NCBI GenBank assembly: GCA_002350845.1
Contig: DEFL01000027.1
Span: 1 to 28,164 of the forward strand
Source: Christensenella sp. UBA2853
GTDB lineage: Bacteria > Bacillota > Clostridia > Christensenellales > Aristaeellaceae
DNA: 28,164 nucleotides
Reading direction: 5' to 3'
Shown here: positions 1 to 7,885 of the stretch, piece after piece
How the letters are laid out: each line of letters opens with the position of its first letter
Numbering within the stretch: position 1 is the first letter of the stretch
The notes under the pieces: model-generated
Told to the model about the DNA's origin: nothing
Database searches by the model: none
Seen by the model: the letters and a program-made list of their open reading frames with translations, nothing else
Position numbers and translations under genes: made by a program

Positions 1-30
1 GATTTCTTTTAAGTTTGGATTTTAGCCCGA

Positions 31-90
31 ATGAACAGCATCAAGCATCGCGTCGAGGAAACCATCCTGGATGAACTGATCTACGCCTGA
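31..90 (+). other. 19-codon ORF, possible gene tail
   Basis: An ATG-initiated 19-codon frame ends with TGA at 88-90, and its frame is closed upstream by TAA at 10-12. No ribosome binding site is visible. It is immediately followed by a strong intrinsic terminator (103-160), which suggests that a transcription unit ends here. I read it as a gene tail or remnant at the edge of the element rather than an independent gene. The peptide is charged and helical-looking, with no recognisable family. Confidence 0.25.
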
Positions 91-102
91 TGCTCCGGGA
101 CA

Positions 103-160
103 CCAGGAGCAATCTGCGACATGACCTTCCCAATGGTGCTGGCAGATGCTCCTGGTTTTT
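103..160 (+). terminator. Rho-independent terminator
   Basis: CCAGGAGCA-ATCTGC (103-117) pairs with GCAGAT-GCTCCTGG (142-155), giving about 14 base pairs with one bulged A, and TTTTT follows at 156-160. This is a classic intrinsic terminator. It would insulate the recombinase operon from transcription entering from the left. Confidence 0.75.
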
Positions 161-199
161 ACATTATAGTAGGTAGAAACTCATTTCGCTGCTGTTGCG

Positions 200-243
200 A
201 TTTTGCAATTCTGGATGCCATCCACGATGTAAAATTGCAAAAT
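200..243. repeat. 11-bp perfect inverted repeat
   Basis: ATTTTGCAATT at 200-210 is repeated inverted as AATTGCAAAAT at 233-243, with a 22-bp spacer. It lies upstream of two large serine recombinase genes. It could be a recombinase or regulator binding site, or part of an attachment site. Only the symmetry is seen; the function is a guess. Confidence 0.4.
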
Positions 244-329
244 GCGCACATTTTGGGCTTATCTCATTTTTCCTTCGTATAATCATACGACAACCGATAG
301 CGAAGAAAATTTGAAAAAAGTTGCAAACG

Positions 330-540
330 ATGGAAACATTCGGGCCTTCTCATGCCCTATACTATGAAGGCTGAAAAAAACTTGGAGGTTTTCAAAAATT
401 CCTCTTCAAAAATGTTGAATAAAATGCCCGAATTTCTCCTATAAGTGAAAGCAAAGAAAAACTTTCGGGTTTTCAAAACTTTTTCCAAAAACAGTTCCGA
501 AATCGAGGCGTTTTTGTCCTATCTGTGAAGGGATAAAAAT
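330..540 (+). repeat. Imperfect ~81-bp tandem repeats in the recombinase leader
   Basis: A degenerate unit containing CCTAT-nn-GTGAA-GC followed by an A-rich run and GGTTTTCAAAA recurs with starts near 356, 438 and 518, a spacing of 82 and 80 bp. The first two units share the AAACTT-n3-GGTTTTCAAAA block; the third is partial. The first unit also holds a CCTTC/GAAGG inverted pair. The array lies directly before the serine recombinase ribosome binding site, so a regulatory or attachment role is plausible but unproven. Confidence 0.45.
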
Positions 541-569
541 ACGAATCTATCCCCAGGAGGTAAAACACA

Positions 570-2375
570 TTGACTACCAATACCGAGCCGATGATCACGG
601 CTCTATACGAAAGGCTGTCCCGCGATGATGAATTGCAGGGCGAATCCAATTCCATTACTAATCAGAAGTCGTATCTGTTGAACTACGCTGCCGAGCATGG
701 CTTCACCAACTGCCAGCACTATACGGATGACGGCTACTCCGGCAAGGACTTCAATCGTCCAGGCTGGAAACAGCTGATCGCAGACATTGAGGCTGGCAAG
801 GTTGGCGCAGTGATTGCCAAAGACATGAGCCGTATCGGCAGAAACTATCTGGAGACCGGCTTCTACACCGAGATCATGTTCCGCAAATTCGACGTCCGAT
901 TCATCGCCATTGCCAATGGTGTGGACAACATCAATCCCGAAAGCGGCGAGTTTGTTCCGATCCTGAACGTAATGAACGAATGGTACCTGCGCGACCAGTC
1001 CCGTAAAATGACCGCAGCCTATCAGCAGAAGGGACATGCCGGTCTGCCCACCAACAACGGCTGTATCTATGGCTACCGGAAAGATCCGGAACAGAAAGGT
1101 CACTGGCTGATCGACGATGAAGCCGCGATGGTTGTACGCCGGATCTATGATCTGGCTTGCAATGGGCATGGTCCCTATGAGATCGCACGGATTCTGACGA
1201 AGGAACGTGTGGACAACCCTGGTCATCATTTTTCACAGCATGACTATGGGATGCGGAAGGATTATGTCGATTCCTCACGCTCACATGACTGGAGCGGTGC
1301 AACCGTAACCAGGATTCTGACCCATCCCGAATACATGGGACACACTGTCAACTTCCGCAGCGGCAAGCGCTTCTTCAAGGATGAACGCCGTGCGAAACCG
1401 CCGGAGGAATGGGTGATCTTTGAGGACACGCATGAATCCATCGTTACCAAGGAGGAATGGGAGCTGGCGCAACGGGCGCTGTGCAGCAAAAAGCGTACTG
1501 ACACGTTGGGCGAAGCCAATCCATTGACCGGCCTGATGTACTGTGCCGAATGCGGCGCGAGGATGTACAATCATCGCTGCGGCGAAAAGAAGGATGGTCT
1601 TTTCAAGGTTGACATATACAACTGCTCGACCTATATGCAATCCAGGATCAGGGAAACGCAGACCTGCGTCAGTCACTCCATCAGCACCCGGAATGTCCGC
1701 ACGCTGCTGCATGACGCCATCCGCAGTGCAAGCAAATATGCGATTGAAAATAAAGCAGAATTTGAGCGCAAGGTACGCGATGCCTGTCAGCTGCGTCATA
1801 CCGAGAACGCCAAAAAGCTGAAAGCGAGCCTCAAAAAAGCGAAAAAGCGCTGCGAAGAGCTGAACGTGCTGATCAAAAAGCTGTACGAGGCTTATGCGAT
1901 GGAGAAGATCTCTGAGAAGCGCTTTGATGAATTGCTTGCTGATTACGAAGCAGAACAGGCGCAGCTGCTTACCCTGATCGAGACAGACCAGCACGACCTG
2001 GATTCCTATGAGGCAAATACCGAAAACATCGAAGCATTCATTGCCCTGGCAAAGAAGTACATTGACGAAGAAGAACTGACCACGCCCATGATCTATGAGT
2101 TTGTAGATAAGATCCTCGTCCATGCACCGCAGAAGATCAACGGCGAACGGCATATCAGGGTCGAGATCATTCTCCGCTTCATCGGCAGCTTCCAGGTGCC
2201 GAAGCCCGAACTGTCCGCAGAAGAAGCAGCCGCTGCAGAAGCTCTGCGCAAGAAGCGCGAAGCGAGCAAGATACGCTATGCAAGGCATAAGGCCAAGGTG
2301 GCCGCACAAAAACAGCACCAGGAGGAAAAGCAGCATGACGCCGTTGAGCAAAACGAAATGGACCGCGCTGTATGA
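570..2375 (+). CDS. Large serine recombinase 1
   Basis: This 601-residue site-specific recombinase of the large serine (resolvase/invertase) class would catalyse element excision and integration. The N-terminal resolvase domain (about 8-150) has the nucleophile region LYERLSRDD with Ser17, and IAKDMSRIGRN downstream. A recombinase domain follows (about 160-290), then a zinc-ribbon with C325xxC328 and a second cysteine group near 352, and then a coiled-coil (about 395-480). The length fits the TnpX/Tn4451-type family. The chosen start is TTG at 570 because GGAGG (556-560) sits nine bases upstream; ATG at 591 is the alternative. It overlaps the next recombinase gene by 41 bases and is clearly paralogous to it, so the two are probably co-translated. 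Confidence 0.93.
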   Translation: MTTNTEPMITALYERLSRDDELQGESNSITNQKSYLLNYAAEHGFTNCQHYTDDGYSGKDFNRPGWKQLIADIEAGKVGAVIAKDMSRIGRNYLETGFYTEIMFRKFDVRFIAIANGVDNINPESGEFVPILNVMNEWYLRDQSRKMTAAYQQKGHAGLPTNNGCIYGYRKDPEQKGHWLIDDEAAMVVRRIYDLACNGHGPYEIARILTKERVDNPGHHFSQHDYGMRKDYVDSSRSHDWSGATVTRILTHPEYMGHTVNFRSGKRFFKDERRAKPPEEWVIFEDTHESIVTKEEWELAQRALCSKKRTDTLGEANPLTGLMYCAECGARMYNHRCGEKKDGLFKVDIYNCSTYMQSRIRETQTCVSHSISTRNVRTLLHDAIRSASKYAIENKAEFERKVRDACQLRHTENAKKLKASLKKAKKRCEELNVLIKKLYEAYAMEKISEKRFDELLADYEAEQAQLLTLIETDQHDLDSYEANTENIEAFIALAKKYIDEEELTTPMIYEFVDKILVHAPQKINGERHIRVEIILRFIGSFQVPKPELSAEEAAAAEALRKKREASKIRYARHKAKVAAQKQHQEEKQHDAVEQNEMDRAV

Positions 2376-4110
2376 ACGCCTCTCCCGTGATGACGATCAT
2401 TACGGCGATTCCGTTTCCATTGCGCACCAGAAGACCTATCTCCGCAGGTATGCGGATGACCATGGCTATACCAATTGCCATGACTACACAGACGACGGAT
2501 GGAGTGGCGCGAACTTTGATCGGCCTGCCTGGAAACAGCTGATAGCAGATGTGGAAGCTGGGAAGATCGATACCGTGATCGCGAAGGACATGAGCCGCGT
2601 CGGACGCGACTATCTGCAAACCGGTTTCTACTCTGAGGTGTACTTCGGCAAACAGGGGGTTCACTTCATCGCCATTGACAGCAATGTGGATAATCAGCGC
2701 AGCGACAGCAATGAGTTTGCGCCGATCCTCAACGTGTTCAACGAGATGTATCTGCACGATCAGTCACGCAGGGTAAAGATCGGTTTTCATGCCAAGGGCA
2801 AATCCGGCAAGCATTTGAGCGTTACGCCGAACTTTGGCTATACCCATGATCCCAAAGACCCGCAGAAATGGTTCGTTGATCCGATCCCTGCGGATACTAT
2901 CCGCCGTATCTTCCAGCTGGCGGCAGATGGCATGAATCCTCACAGGATCGCGGCCACCCTGCGCGAGGAACAGCGTGTTACCCCTGCATGGTACTTCGCC
3001 CAGCAGGGCAAAGGTAATCGCACCATGGGAATCAGCAAGAAGACCTCGCCCTACGAATGGTCACGCGGCTCTGTCATGTCTTTGCTCAACGCAAGAGAGT
3101 ACCTCGGTGAGACGGTGAACTTCAAAACGAGCAAGGATTCATACAAAGGCAAGCGCCGTGAAACCGCCGAAGATCAGCGCGTGACCTTTGTCGGCACTCA
3201 TGAAGCGATCATTGATCCTGCCACATGGGATAAGGCACATGAGACCCTGAACCGCAGGAAGGTGTCACGCCCCGCACCGATCACATCACCCTGGAAGGAT
3301 AAGCTGTATTGCGCCGAATGTGGAGCGCCGATGCATTGCGTTTATCAGACAACCAAGCTGAAGAACGGCACAAAGCAGTATGATAGCTTCTCATGCTCCA
3401 CCCATAACAATGCAATGAACTCTGGTAAGGTCGAGTGTGTCAAGAACGGATTCAGCGGCATTGCACTCCGAGCGCTGGCCTCCGATGCTGTTCATGCGAT
3501 CATTCAGTACGCCACAGAGGATGAAGCTGCGTTTCTCCACCATCTGCATCAGACGGATAAGCCCTCGGATGCTGCCAAGCAGCTGAAGAAGCATATCGCA
3601 GCCACAGAGCGCCGGAAGGGTGAACTGAATCGGCTGCTGAAAAAGCTGTATGAGGATTATGCGCTGGAGCGAATCCCGGAAAGCAGGTATGATGCTCTTT
3701 CGGCTGATTATGAAAACGAGCTTGCCCTGGTTGAAGCGCAGCATAGCGAATACGAACGACAGCTGGAGCTTCTACAGACGGAAAGCAATCATGCCGATCG
3801 TTTTCTACAGCTGGTACATCAATACCGAAACCAGACAGAGTTTTCAGATCAAGACCTGCTTGCCTTCATTGATCGTGTCATCGTGCATGAAACCGTTCGG
3901 GACAAAGATGGTGAACGCACCCGAAAGATCGAAGTGCATTTCAACTTCATCGGTTCTTTCTCTGTCCCGTCCAATCCTATCCAGCTTACGCCGGAGGAAG
4001 AAGCAAGGGAGGCTGCCTTGAAGCATCGGCGTATCCATGAACGCAACAAACGGAAGGAAGCCCGTCTGGCAAAGGAGTGTGAAAAAGGAAAGAAGCGAAA
4101 TGACAACTGA
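2335..4110 (+). CDS. Large serine recombinase 2
   Basis: A second large serine recombinase of 591 residues. It has the same architecture as its upstream neighbour: LYERLSRDD with Ser17, a DMSRVGRDYL helix, a recombinase domain, a zinc ribbon (YCAECGAPMHC and a later C-rich stretch) and a coiled-coil with KKLYEDYALERIPESRYD. The start is ATG 2335 with AGGAGG about ten bases upstream, inside the 3' end of recombinase 1. The two share many blocks (for example NCxDYTDDG and WKQLIAD), which indicates an old duplication. Paired large serine recombinases may act together or divide integration and excision; that is inference. The C-terminal tail is lysine/arginine-rich. Confidence 0.93.
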   Translation: MTPLSKTKWTALYERLSRDDDHYGDSVSIAHQKTYLRRYADDHGYTNCHDYTDDGWSGANFDRPAWKQLIADVEAGKIDTVIAKDMSRVGRDYLQTGFYSEVYFGKQGVHFIAIDSNVDNQRSDSNEFAPILNVFNEMYLHDQSRRVKIGFHAKGKSGKHLSVTPNFGYTHDPKDPQKWFVDPIPADTIRRIFQLAADGMNPHRIAATLREEQRVTPAWYFAQQGKGNRTMGISKKTSPYEWSRGSVMSLLNAREYLGETVNFKTSKDSYKGKRRETAEDQRVTFVGTHEAIIDPATWDKAHETLNRRKVSRPAPITSPWKDKLYCAECGAPMHCVYQTTKLKNGTKQYDSFSCSTHNNAMNSGKVECVKNGFSGIALRALASDAVHAIIQYATEDEAAFLHHLHQTDKPSDAAKQLKKHIAATERRKGELNRLLKKLYEDYALERIPESRYDALSADYENELALVEAQHSEYERQLELLQTESNHADRFLQLVHQYRNQTEFSDQDLLAFIDRVIVHETVRDKDGERTRKIEVHFNFIGSFSVPSNPIQLTPEEEAREAALKHRRIHERNKRKEARLAKECEKGKKRNDN

Positions 4111-4189
4111 ATATCGTTGATGACGATTCCTATCGGTTCATATGCCGACCAGGGATCGTTTTTTGATTCCCTCGTTTCCCATAAAGCGC

Positions 4190-4214
4190 TTTGGTATGCG
4201 CTGCTGATACCAAA
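4190..4214 (+). promoter_or_regulatory. Stem-loop before the TnpW-like gene
   Basis: TTTGGTAT (4190-4197) and ATACCAAA (4207-4214) form a perfect 8-bp stem with a 9-base loop. The stem ends a few bases before the GAGAAAGG ribosome binding site of the gene starting at 4236. There is no U tract, so it is a candidate RNA regulatory or processing element rather than a terminator. Confidence 0.35.
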
Positions 4215-4235
4215 CTGATAGAGAAAGGATTCCCT

Positions 4236-4433
4236 ATGCCTAACCAGAAGACCCCGAATTATTCTTTTTCCCGCCGCCTCGGCTATACGCATTATGACGT
4301 GGACGTCTACTGCGATCCCGACGCGAAGGTCACTTATGAGGATCGGCTGATTGAACTGATCCGTAACAATCTGCTGGCAGAAGATGCAGATGATCACAAC
4401 CATACTGCATCCGACGATAATAGCGCTGCCTGA
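4236..4433 (+). CDS. TnpW-like transposon-encoded small protein
   Basis: A 65-residue protein starting at ATG 4236 behind a GAGAAAGG site. The core has FSRRLGYTHYDVDVYC followed by an acidic stretch and EDRLIELIRNNLL. This matches what I remember of the TnpW family found next to large serine recombinases in Clostridia mobile elements (arginine-rich start, beta strands, ED-x-I/L-x-x-LI helix). The molecular role of that family is not established. It lies between the recombinases and the ParM-like gene, on the same strand, consistent with an accessory protein of the element. The assignment is from pattern memory, not a search. Confidence 0.65.
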   Translation: MPNQKTPNYSFSRRLGYTHYDVDVYCDPDAKVTYEDRLIELIRNNLLAEDADDHNHTASDDNSAA

Positions 4434-4497
4434 TCATATACATTACATCCCGCCCCGGAGGTCACGAAGGCAAATACATATTTGAAGGAGACTACCT

Positions 4498-5454
4498 ATG
4501 CGAAACTATTTGGATTACAAGATCATTGGGGTGGATGCAGGCTACGGCAACATGAAGTCGGCATCCACCATTTTCCCCACCGGCCTGACCGCCATGGATC
4601 ACAAGCCGATCTTTGAAGGTGACATCCTTGAGATGAACGGTACCTGGTACCGTATCGGCGAAGGTCACAAGGCCTACAACCCCGACAAGACCTCCGATGA
4701 GGAGTTCTACATTCTCACCCTGGCATCCATCGCATGTGAGTTGAAGTACAACGGGCTGACTGAGGCAAAGGTGCATCTTGCTCTCGGTCTGCCCACCACC
4801 TGGACGGGTCGGCAGCGTGAAGACTATCGCCAGTACATGATGCGTAAGCGCGAGGTCGCCTATGTCTTCAACGATGTGCTGTATCGGATCAGCTTTGTGG
4901 ATTGCAGCATCTTCCCGCAGGGCTACGCCGCCATGGTGCGAATCATCGACGATGACAAGCGGAACAACGGCTTCGTTGGTTTCGCCGGTACTGTCATGAT
5001 GGCTGACATCGGTAACGGTACCATGAATATCATGCAGCTCCAGAACGGCAGGCCTGATGAAAAGCATTGCTGGACGGAAGTGCTGGGTGTCAACCAGTGT
5101 GTGCTGACTGCGAAGAAGCAGATGATGGACAAGTACGGCATCGACCTGCCGGAACAGACCATCGAGAACTATCTGCGCACCGGACAGGCTCGGCTCCGTC
5201 AGGAATACCTGGATCAGCTGCGCAGCATTGTGCGAGGGTATGTCACCGGACTGTTTGATTCCCTGCGCGCACATGGCTATGATTCCCGAATGATGCCGCT
5301 CTACATCATGGGCGGCGGTGGATGCCTGGTGAAGAACTTCGGTGTCTACGATAAGGAGTCTGTTATCTTTATTGATGACCTGCATGCCTCTGCCAAGGGC
5401 TATGAGTACATGACGCTCGGCATGCTGTGGAGCAGGGAGCGTGCGAATCGATGA
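4498..5454 (+). CDS. ParM/StbA-type actin-like segregation ATPase
   Basis: A 318-residue actin-fold protein. Phosphate-1 motif IIGVDAGYGNMKSA lies at the N-terminus, phosphate-2 MMADIGNGTMNI near residue 165, and adenosine motif YIMGGGGCLVKNF near residue 265. This is the plasmid-segregation actin class (ParM/StbA/Alp), which polymerises to push DNA copies apart. The start ATG 4498 has GAAGGAG upstream. Its stop overlaps the next start (ATGA at 5451-5454), so the two genes are translationally coupled as in par operons. Presence on an integrative element suggests a plasmid-like or replicating circular phase (inference). Confidence 0.88.
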   Translation: MRNYLDYKIIGVDAGYGNMKSASTIFPTGLTAMDHKPIFEGDILEMNGTWYRIGEGHKAYNPDKTSDEEFYILTLASIACELKYNGLTEAKVHLALGLPTTWTGRQREDYRQYMMRKREVAYVFNDVLYRISFVDCSIFPQGYAAMVRIIDDDKRNNGFVGFAGTVMMADIGNGTMNIMQLQNGRPDEKHCWTEVLGVNQCVLTAKKQMMDKYGIDLPEQTIENYLRTGQARLRQEYLDQLRSIVRGYVTGLFDSLRAHGYDSRMMPLYIMGGGGCLVKNFGVYDKESVIFIDDLHASAKGYEYMTLGMLWSRERANR

Positions 5455-5846
5455 GTGAACATCGCTTTACCATGCGTCTGGATGAGCGCTTTGCCGATGA
5501 ACGTGCCGCCTGGCAGAAACTGAACGACATTCAACGTCAGACGCATCTGTCCTTTAACCGTATCGTTGTGGACGCGATCAATGCCTATGAACGCGATCAG
5601 CCGCACCTGTCTGCGCAGGATGAGGAACGGCTGGTAGCACGTACCGCCGACGCAGTAGCCGACAAGCTCCAGCAGATGCTGCCTGCCTATCTCGCAGGGT
5701 ATGCAGCCGGGGCCACTATTCCTGCTGTCGTACCCACAGCCAGGCCTGTCCCAATTGATCCACCCCTGAAGGCGGCAACTTCATCTGATGACGAGATGCC
5801 GGATTTCAGCGGCAGCGTCATGGATTTTGAGTTCATGGGCAGCTAA
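5451..5846 (+). CDS. Probable ParR-like ribbon-helix-helix partner
   Basis: A 131-residue protein beginning at ATG 5451, overlapping the ParM-like stop by four bases. The start SEHRFTMRLDERFADERAAW followed by SFNRIVVDAINAY has the strand-helix-helix spacing of ribbon-helix-helix DNA-binding proteins. The middle is an acidic/alanine-rich helix and the C-terminus (DEMPDFSGSVMDFEFMGS) is acidic and aromatic, as expected for a ParR tail that contacts ParM. Position and coupling support a ParR-type adaptor. Four palindromes begin eight bases after its stop and are its likely targets. The function is inferred from context, not from a diagnostic motif. Confidence 0.65.
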   Translation: MSEHRFTMRLDERFADERAAWQKLNDIQRQTHLSFNRIVVDAINAYERDQPHLSAQDEERLVARTADAVADKLQQMLPAYLAGYAAGATIPAVVPTARPVPIDPPLKAATSSDDEMPDFSGSVMDFEFMGS

Positions 5847-5851
5847 CAACT

Positions 5852-5972
5852 ATCACCACTTTGGTGCAGAATACCCCATTTACGCACCAAAGTGGTGATT
5901 CTCATTTACAACACCAAGAACATATTACACCAAAATGGTGCGAAAACAAGGCTTTTCTCATCATTTTGGTGC
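5852..5972. repeat. Four phased 13-bp palindromes (candidate parC/operator)
   Basis: Sites at 5854-5866 (CACCACTTTGGTG), 5885-5897 (CACCAAAGTGGTG), 5928-5940 (CACCAAAATGGTG) and 5959-5971 (CATCATTTTGGTG) are variants of one near-palindrome. Centre-to-centre distances are 31, 43 and 31 bp, about three, four and three helical turns, so all lie on roughly the same DNA face. Sites 1 and 2 are also mutual 16-bp inverted repeats. Location between the ParR-like gene and the DUF3847-like gene suggests a centromere or a shared operator. Confidence 0.7.
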
Positions 5973-5988
5973 AGTAACAGGAGACTTT

Positions 5989-6231
5989 ATGAAACTTGAT
6001 CTTGACGCCATTATGGCAAACATGCCGAAGGACGAAGAAACCCTGAAGGAAGTGCAGGCTAAACACCGGCAGATCCTCCATGAGAATCGCGAAAACGAGA
6101 AGAAACGGAAGGCACGCAACCACCGGCTCTGCGAACACGGAGCCATCATGGAGGCGTACTTTCCGCAGACCATTACGATGGACAGCGCACAGTTCTCTGC
6201 ATTCATGCAGGAGCTGGCTGCTGGCCGGTGA
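5989..6231 (+). CDS. DUF3847-like small protein
   Basis: An 80-residue protein starting at ATG 5989 behind CAGGAG. It begins with a helical charged region (KDEETLKEVQAKHRQILHEN), then basic KKRKARNHRLCEHGAIMEAYFP and a C-terminal helix FSAFMQELA. The basic RKAR-x-H-R-L-C-x-x-G pattern resembles DUF3847 proteins encoded just before MobA/MobL relaxases in Firmicutes elements, where a relaxosome role is suspected but not shown. It is separated from the relaxase only by the hairpin-rich 6232-6433 segment. Confidence 0.65.
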   Translation: MKLDLDAIMANMPKDEETLKEVQAKHRQILHENRENEKKRKARNHRLCEHGAIMEAYFPQTITMDSAQFSAFMQELAAGR

Positions 6232-6292
6232 CTACGCCGGGGGTGTTCCGGGGCAACCGGGGCGTCCCTGGGTTCATTTCGGGGAGAGAAAT

Positions 6293-6415
6293 GCGCACTT
6301 ATACATACATTGCCTTCGGCAACGTATGTCGTGCGCCCTGCGGGACTGTTGCGGACTTCGTCCGCGATGGGGCAAGCCCCATACCCCGGGATACGATACG
6401 GCTCCTGCGGGAGCC
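6293..6415 (+). other. Hairpin cluster, candidate oriT
   Basis: A long imperfect hairpin spans 6293-6336: GCGCAC pairs with GTGCGC outside, and ACATAC-A-TTGCC pairs with GGCAA-C-GTATGT inside around a TTC loop. It is followed by GCGGAC-TTC-GTCCGC (6351-6365), ATGGGGC-AA-GCCCCAT (6367-6382) and GGCTCC/GGAGCC (6400-6415). A chain of stems directly upstream of a MobA/MobL relaxase gene is the usual place for the relaxase nick region. The role is inferred; no nick consensus is claimed. Confidence 0.5.
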
Positions 6416-6433
6416 ACTGCAAAGGAGGAACGC

Positions 6434-7885
6434 TTGGATTTCTTTCACTGCCCGATTAAGATCATCTCGCGGAACAAGGGACGTTCCGCTGTCGCCGCGT
6501 CCGCGTACATCAGTGCGACGCGGCAGGAAAACACGTGGGACGGCACCACCCACGACTACACCCGGAAGCGTCACGTGGTGTACACCGAGGTCATGCTGCC
6601 CGAGCACGCGCCGCCGGAATACGCCGACCGCAATGTGCTGTGGAACAGCGTGGAATGGAGCGAAACGAAACGCGATGCACAGCTGGCCCGCACAGTGGAG
6701 CTGGCGCTTCCTGCTGAGCTGACGCACGAGCAGAACATCGCGCTCATCCGCAAGTTTGTGCAGAAGACCTTCGTGGATAAAGGGATGTGCGCCGATGTAG
6801 CCTTTCATGACAAGGGCGACGGCAATCCCCACGCTCACATCATGCTGACCATGCGCGCCCTGCAGGAGGATGGAAGCTGGGCGCCCAAGAGCAGGCTGGT
6901 ATACAATCTCGACGCAAACGGCAACCGCATCCCCGCGAGACAGATGGGACGCTGGAAAACGCACAAGGAGAACACGGTGGATTGGGATGATCGCGGCAAC
7001 GCTGAAATCTGGCGCGCAGCGGCTGCCGATGCCATCAATGAAGCGCTGCGGGACGCAGGATTCACGCGGGGCTTTGTCGATCACAGAAGCTATGCCCGGC
7101 AGGGCAGGGAGCGCATTCCCATGGTGCATGAGGGCCCGGAAGCTCGTGCGATGGAGAAGCGAGGCATCCGTACTGATGTGGGTGAAAAGAACCGTGAAAT
7201 CCGTGAGCAGAACAAGCAGCTTGAGCAGATGGAGGCACGGCTGACGCGGCTGAATGCCTGGGCGCAGTATGAGAAAAAGATGGACGAGGCGCTGATTGCT
7301 CAGGGCGAAGACGTGTCCAATCTGTATTTGCGCTATGTGCTGGCCTCCCGAATATTTGAATCCACTGTTCCGCCCAACCGAAAGGATCGACGTCTGGAGG
7401 ATGCGACCGGTCTGATGGTCATCATGAGCGATTACCACATCACCGACGCCGCGTCCTATGCAGAAGCGGTCAAGCAGGCCAATGCAAAATTCTACGAACT
7501 GCGCAGCAGACGGAAGGAAAACGCAGAGTTGTCCAGCGCAATAGGTGCACGGATCAACGCTTATGAAGATAGAAAGAAATGCCAGCGGTATTACAATGTG
7601 TGGAGCAAACTATCCGGCCGCAAGGCCAGCGCCTATGAGCGGGAGCATGAGTTCGAACTGCGCAAGTATCGGGAAACGGGAGCCATTTTGGCGCGCTGGG
7701 AAGCGGTCGGTGAACGAATCGACTGCAAAGGCTGGCGTGAAGCGCTAAAACATCTGAACAAGGAACGGTTCCTACTGGATTATGAGCTGCAGCAGCAGAA
7801 AGAGGAGGTTCGCAGACTGGAGGTCGTCAAGCGGGAGTTTATCCGGGAGAACAGGAGGACGAGACCGGAGAGGTATGAGCGATAA
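6434..7885 (+). CDS. MobA/MobL family relaxase
   Basis: A 483-residue relaxase for conjugative mobilization that would nick oriT and lead the transferred strand. The N-terminus FHCPIKIISRNKGRSAVAASAY is the family's opening motif, and the metal-binding histidine motif is GNPHAHIMLTMR near residue 135. The C-terminal third is charged and coiled-coil. The start is TTG 6434, five bases after AAAGGAGG (6421-6428); upstream in-frame sequence is GC-rich hairpin DNA and unlikely to be coding. The gene is intact and ends just before the insertion-damaged zone. No coupling protein or type IV secretion gene is in the window, so it would need a helper for transfer. Confidence 0.9.
   Translation: MDFFHCPIKIISRNKGRSAVAASAYISATRQENTWDGTTHDYTRKRHVVYTEVMLPEHAPPEYADRNVLWNSVEWSETKRDAQLARTVELALPAELTHEQNIALIRKFVQKTFVDKGMCADVAFHDKGDGNPHAHIMLTMRALQEDGSWAPKSRLVYNLDANGNRIPARQMGRWKTHKENTVDWDDRGNAEIWRAAAADAINEALRDAGFTRGFVDHRSYARQGRERIPMVHEGPEARAMEKRGIRTDVGEKNREIREQNKQLEQMEARLTRLNAWAQYEKKMDEALIAQGEDVSNLYLRYVLASRIFESTVPPNRKDRRLEDATGLMVIMSDYHITDAASYAEAVKQANAKFYELRSRRKENAELSSAIGARINAYEDRKKCQRYYNVWSKLSGRKASAYEREHEFELRKYRETGAILARWEAVGERIDCKGWREALKHLNKERFLLDYELQQQKEEVRRLEVVKREFIRENRRTRPERYER

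Noticed and set aside
330..540. CRISPR array
   Set aside because: Units are degenerate, AT-rich, 80-82 bp apart without constant repeat/unique spacer alternation, and no cas genes are present.
603..2351. Long minus-strand frames opposite the first serine recombinase
   Set aside because: They are the complement of a well-supported gene with catalytic motifs and a ribosome binding site; the antisense translations show no domain pattern.
4492..5385. 297-codon minus-strand frame opposite the ParM-like gene
   Set aside because: Shadow of a gene with clear actin motifs; no ribosome binding site and His/Val-rich antisense composition.
6299..7438. 379-codon minus-strand frame opposite the relaxase
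   Set aside because: Shadow frame; the plus strand carries the relaxase motifs in order and a good start.
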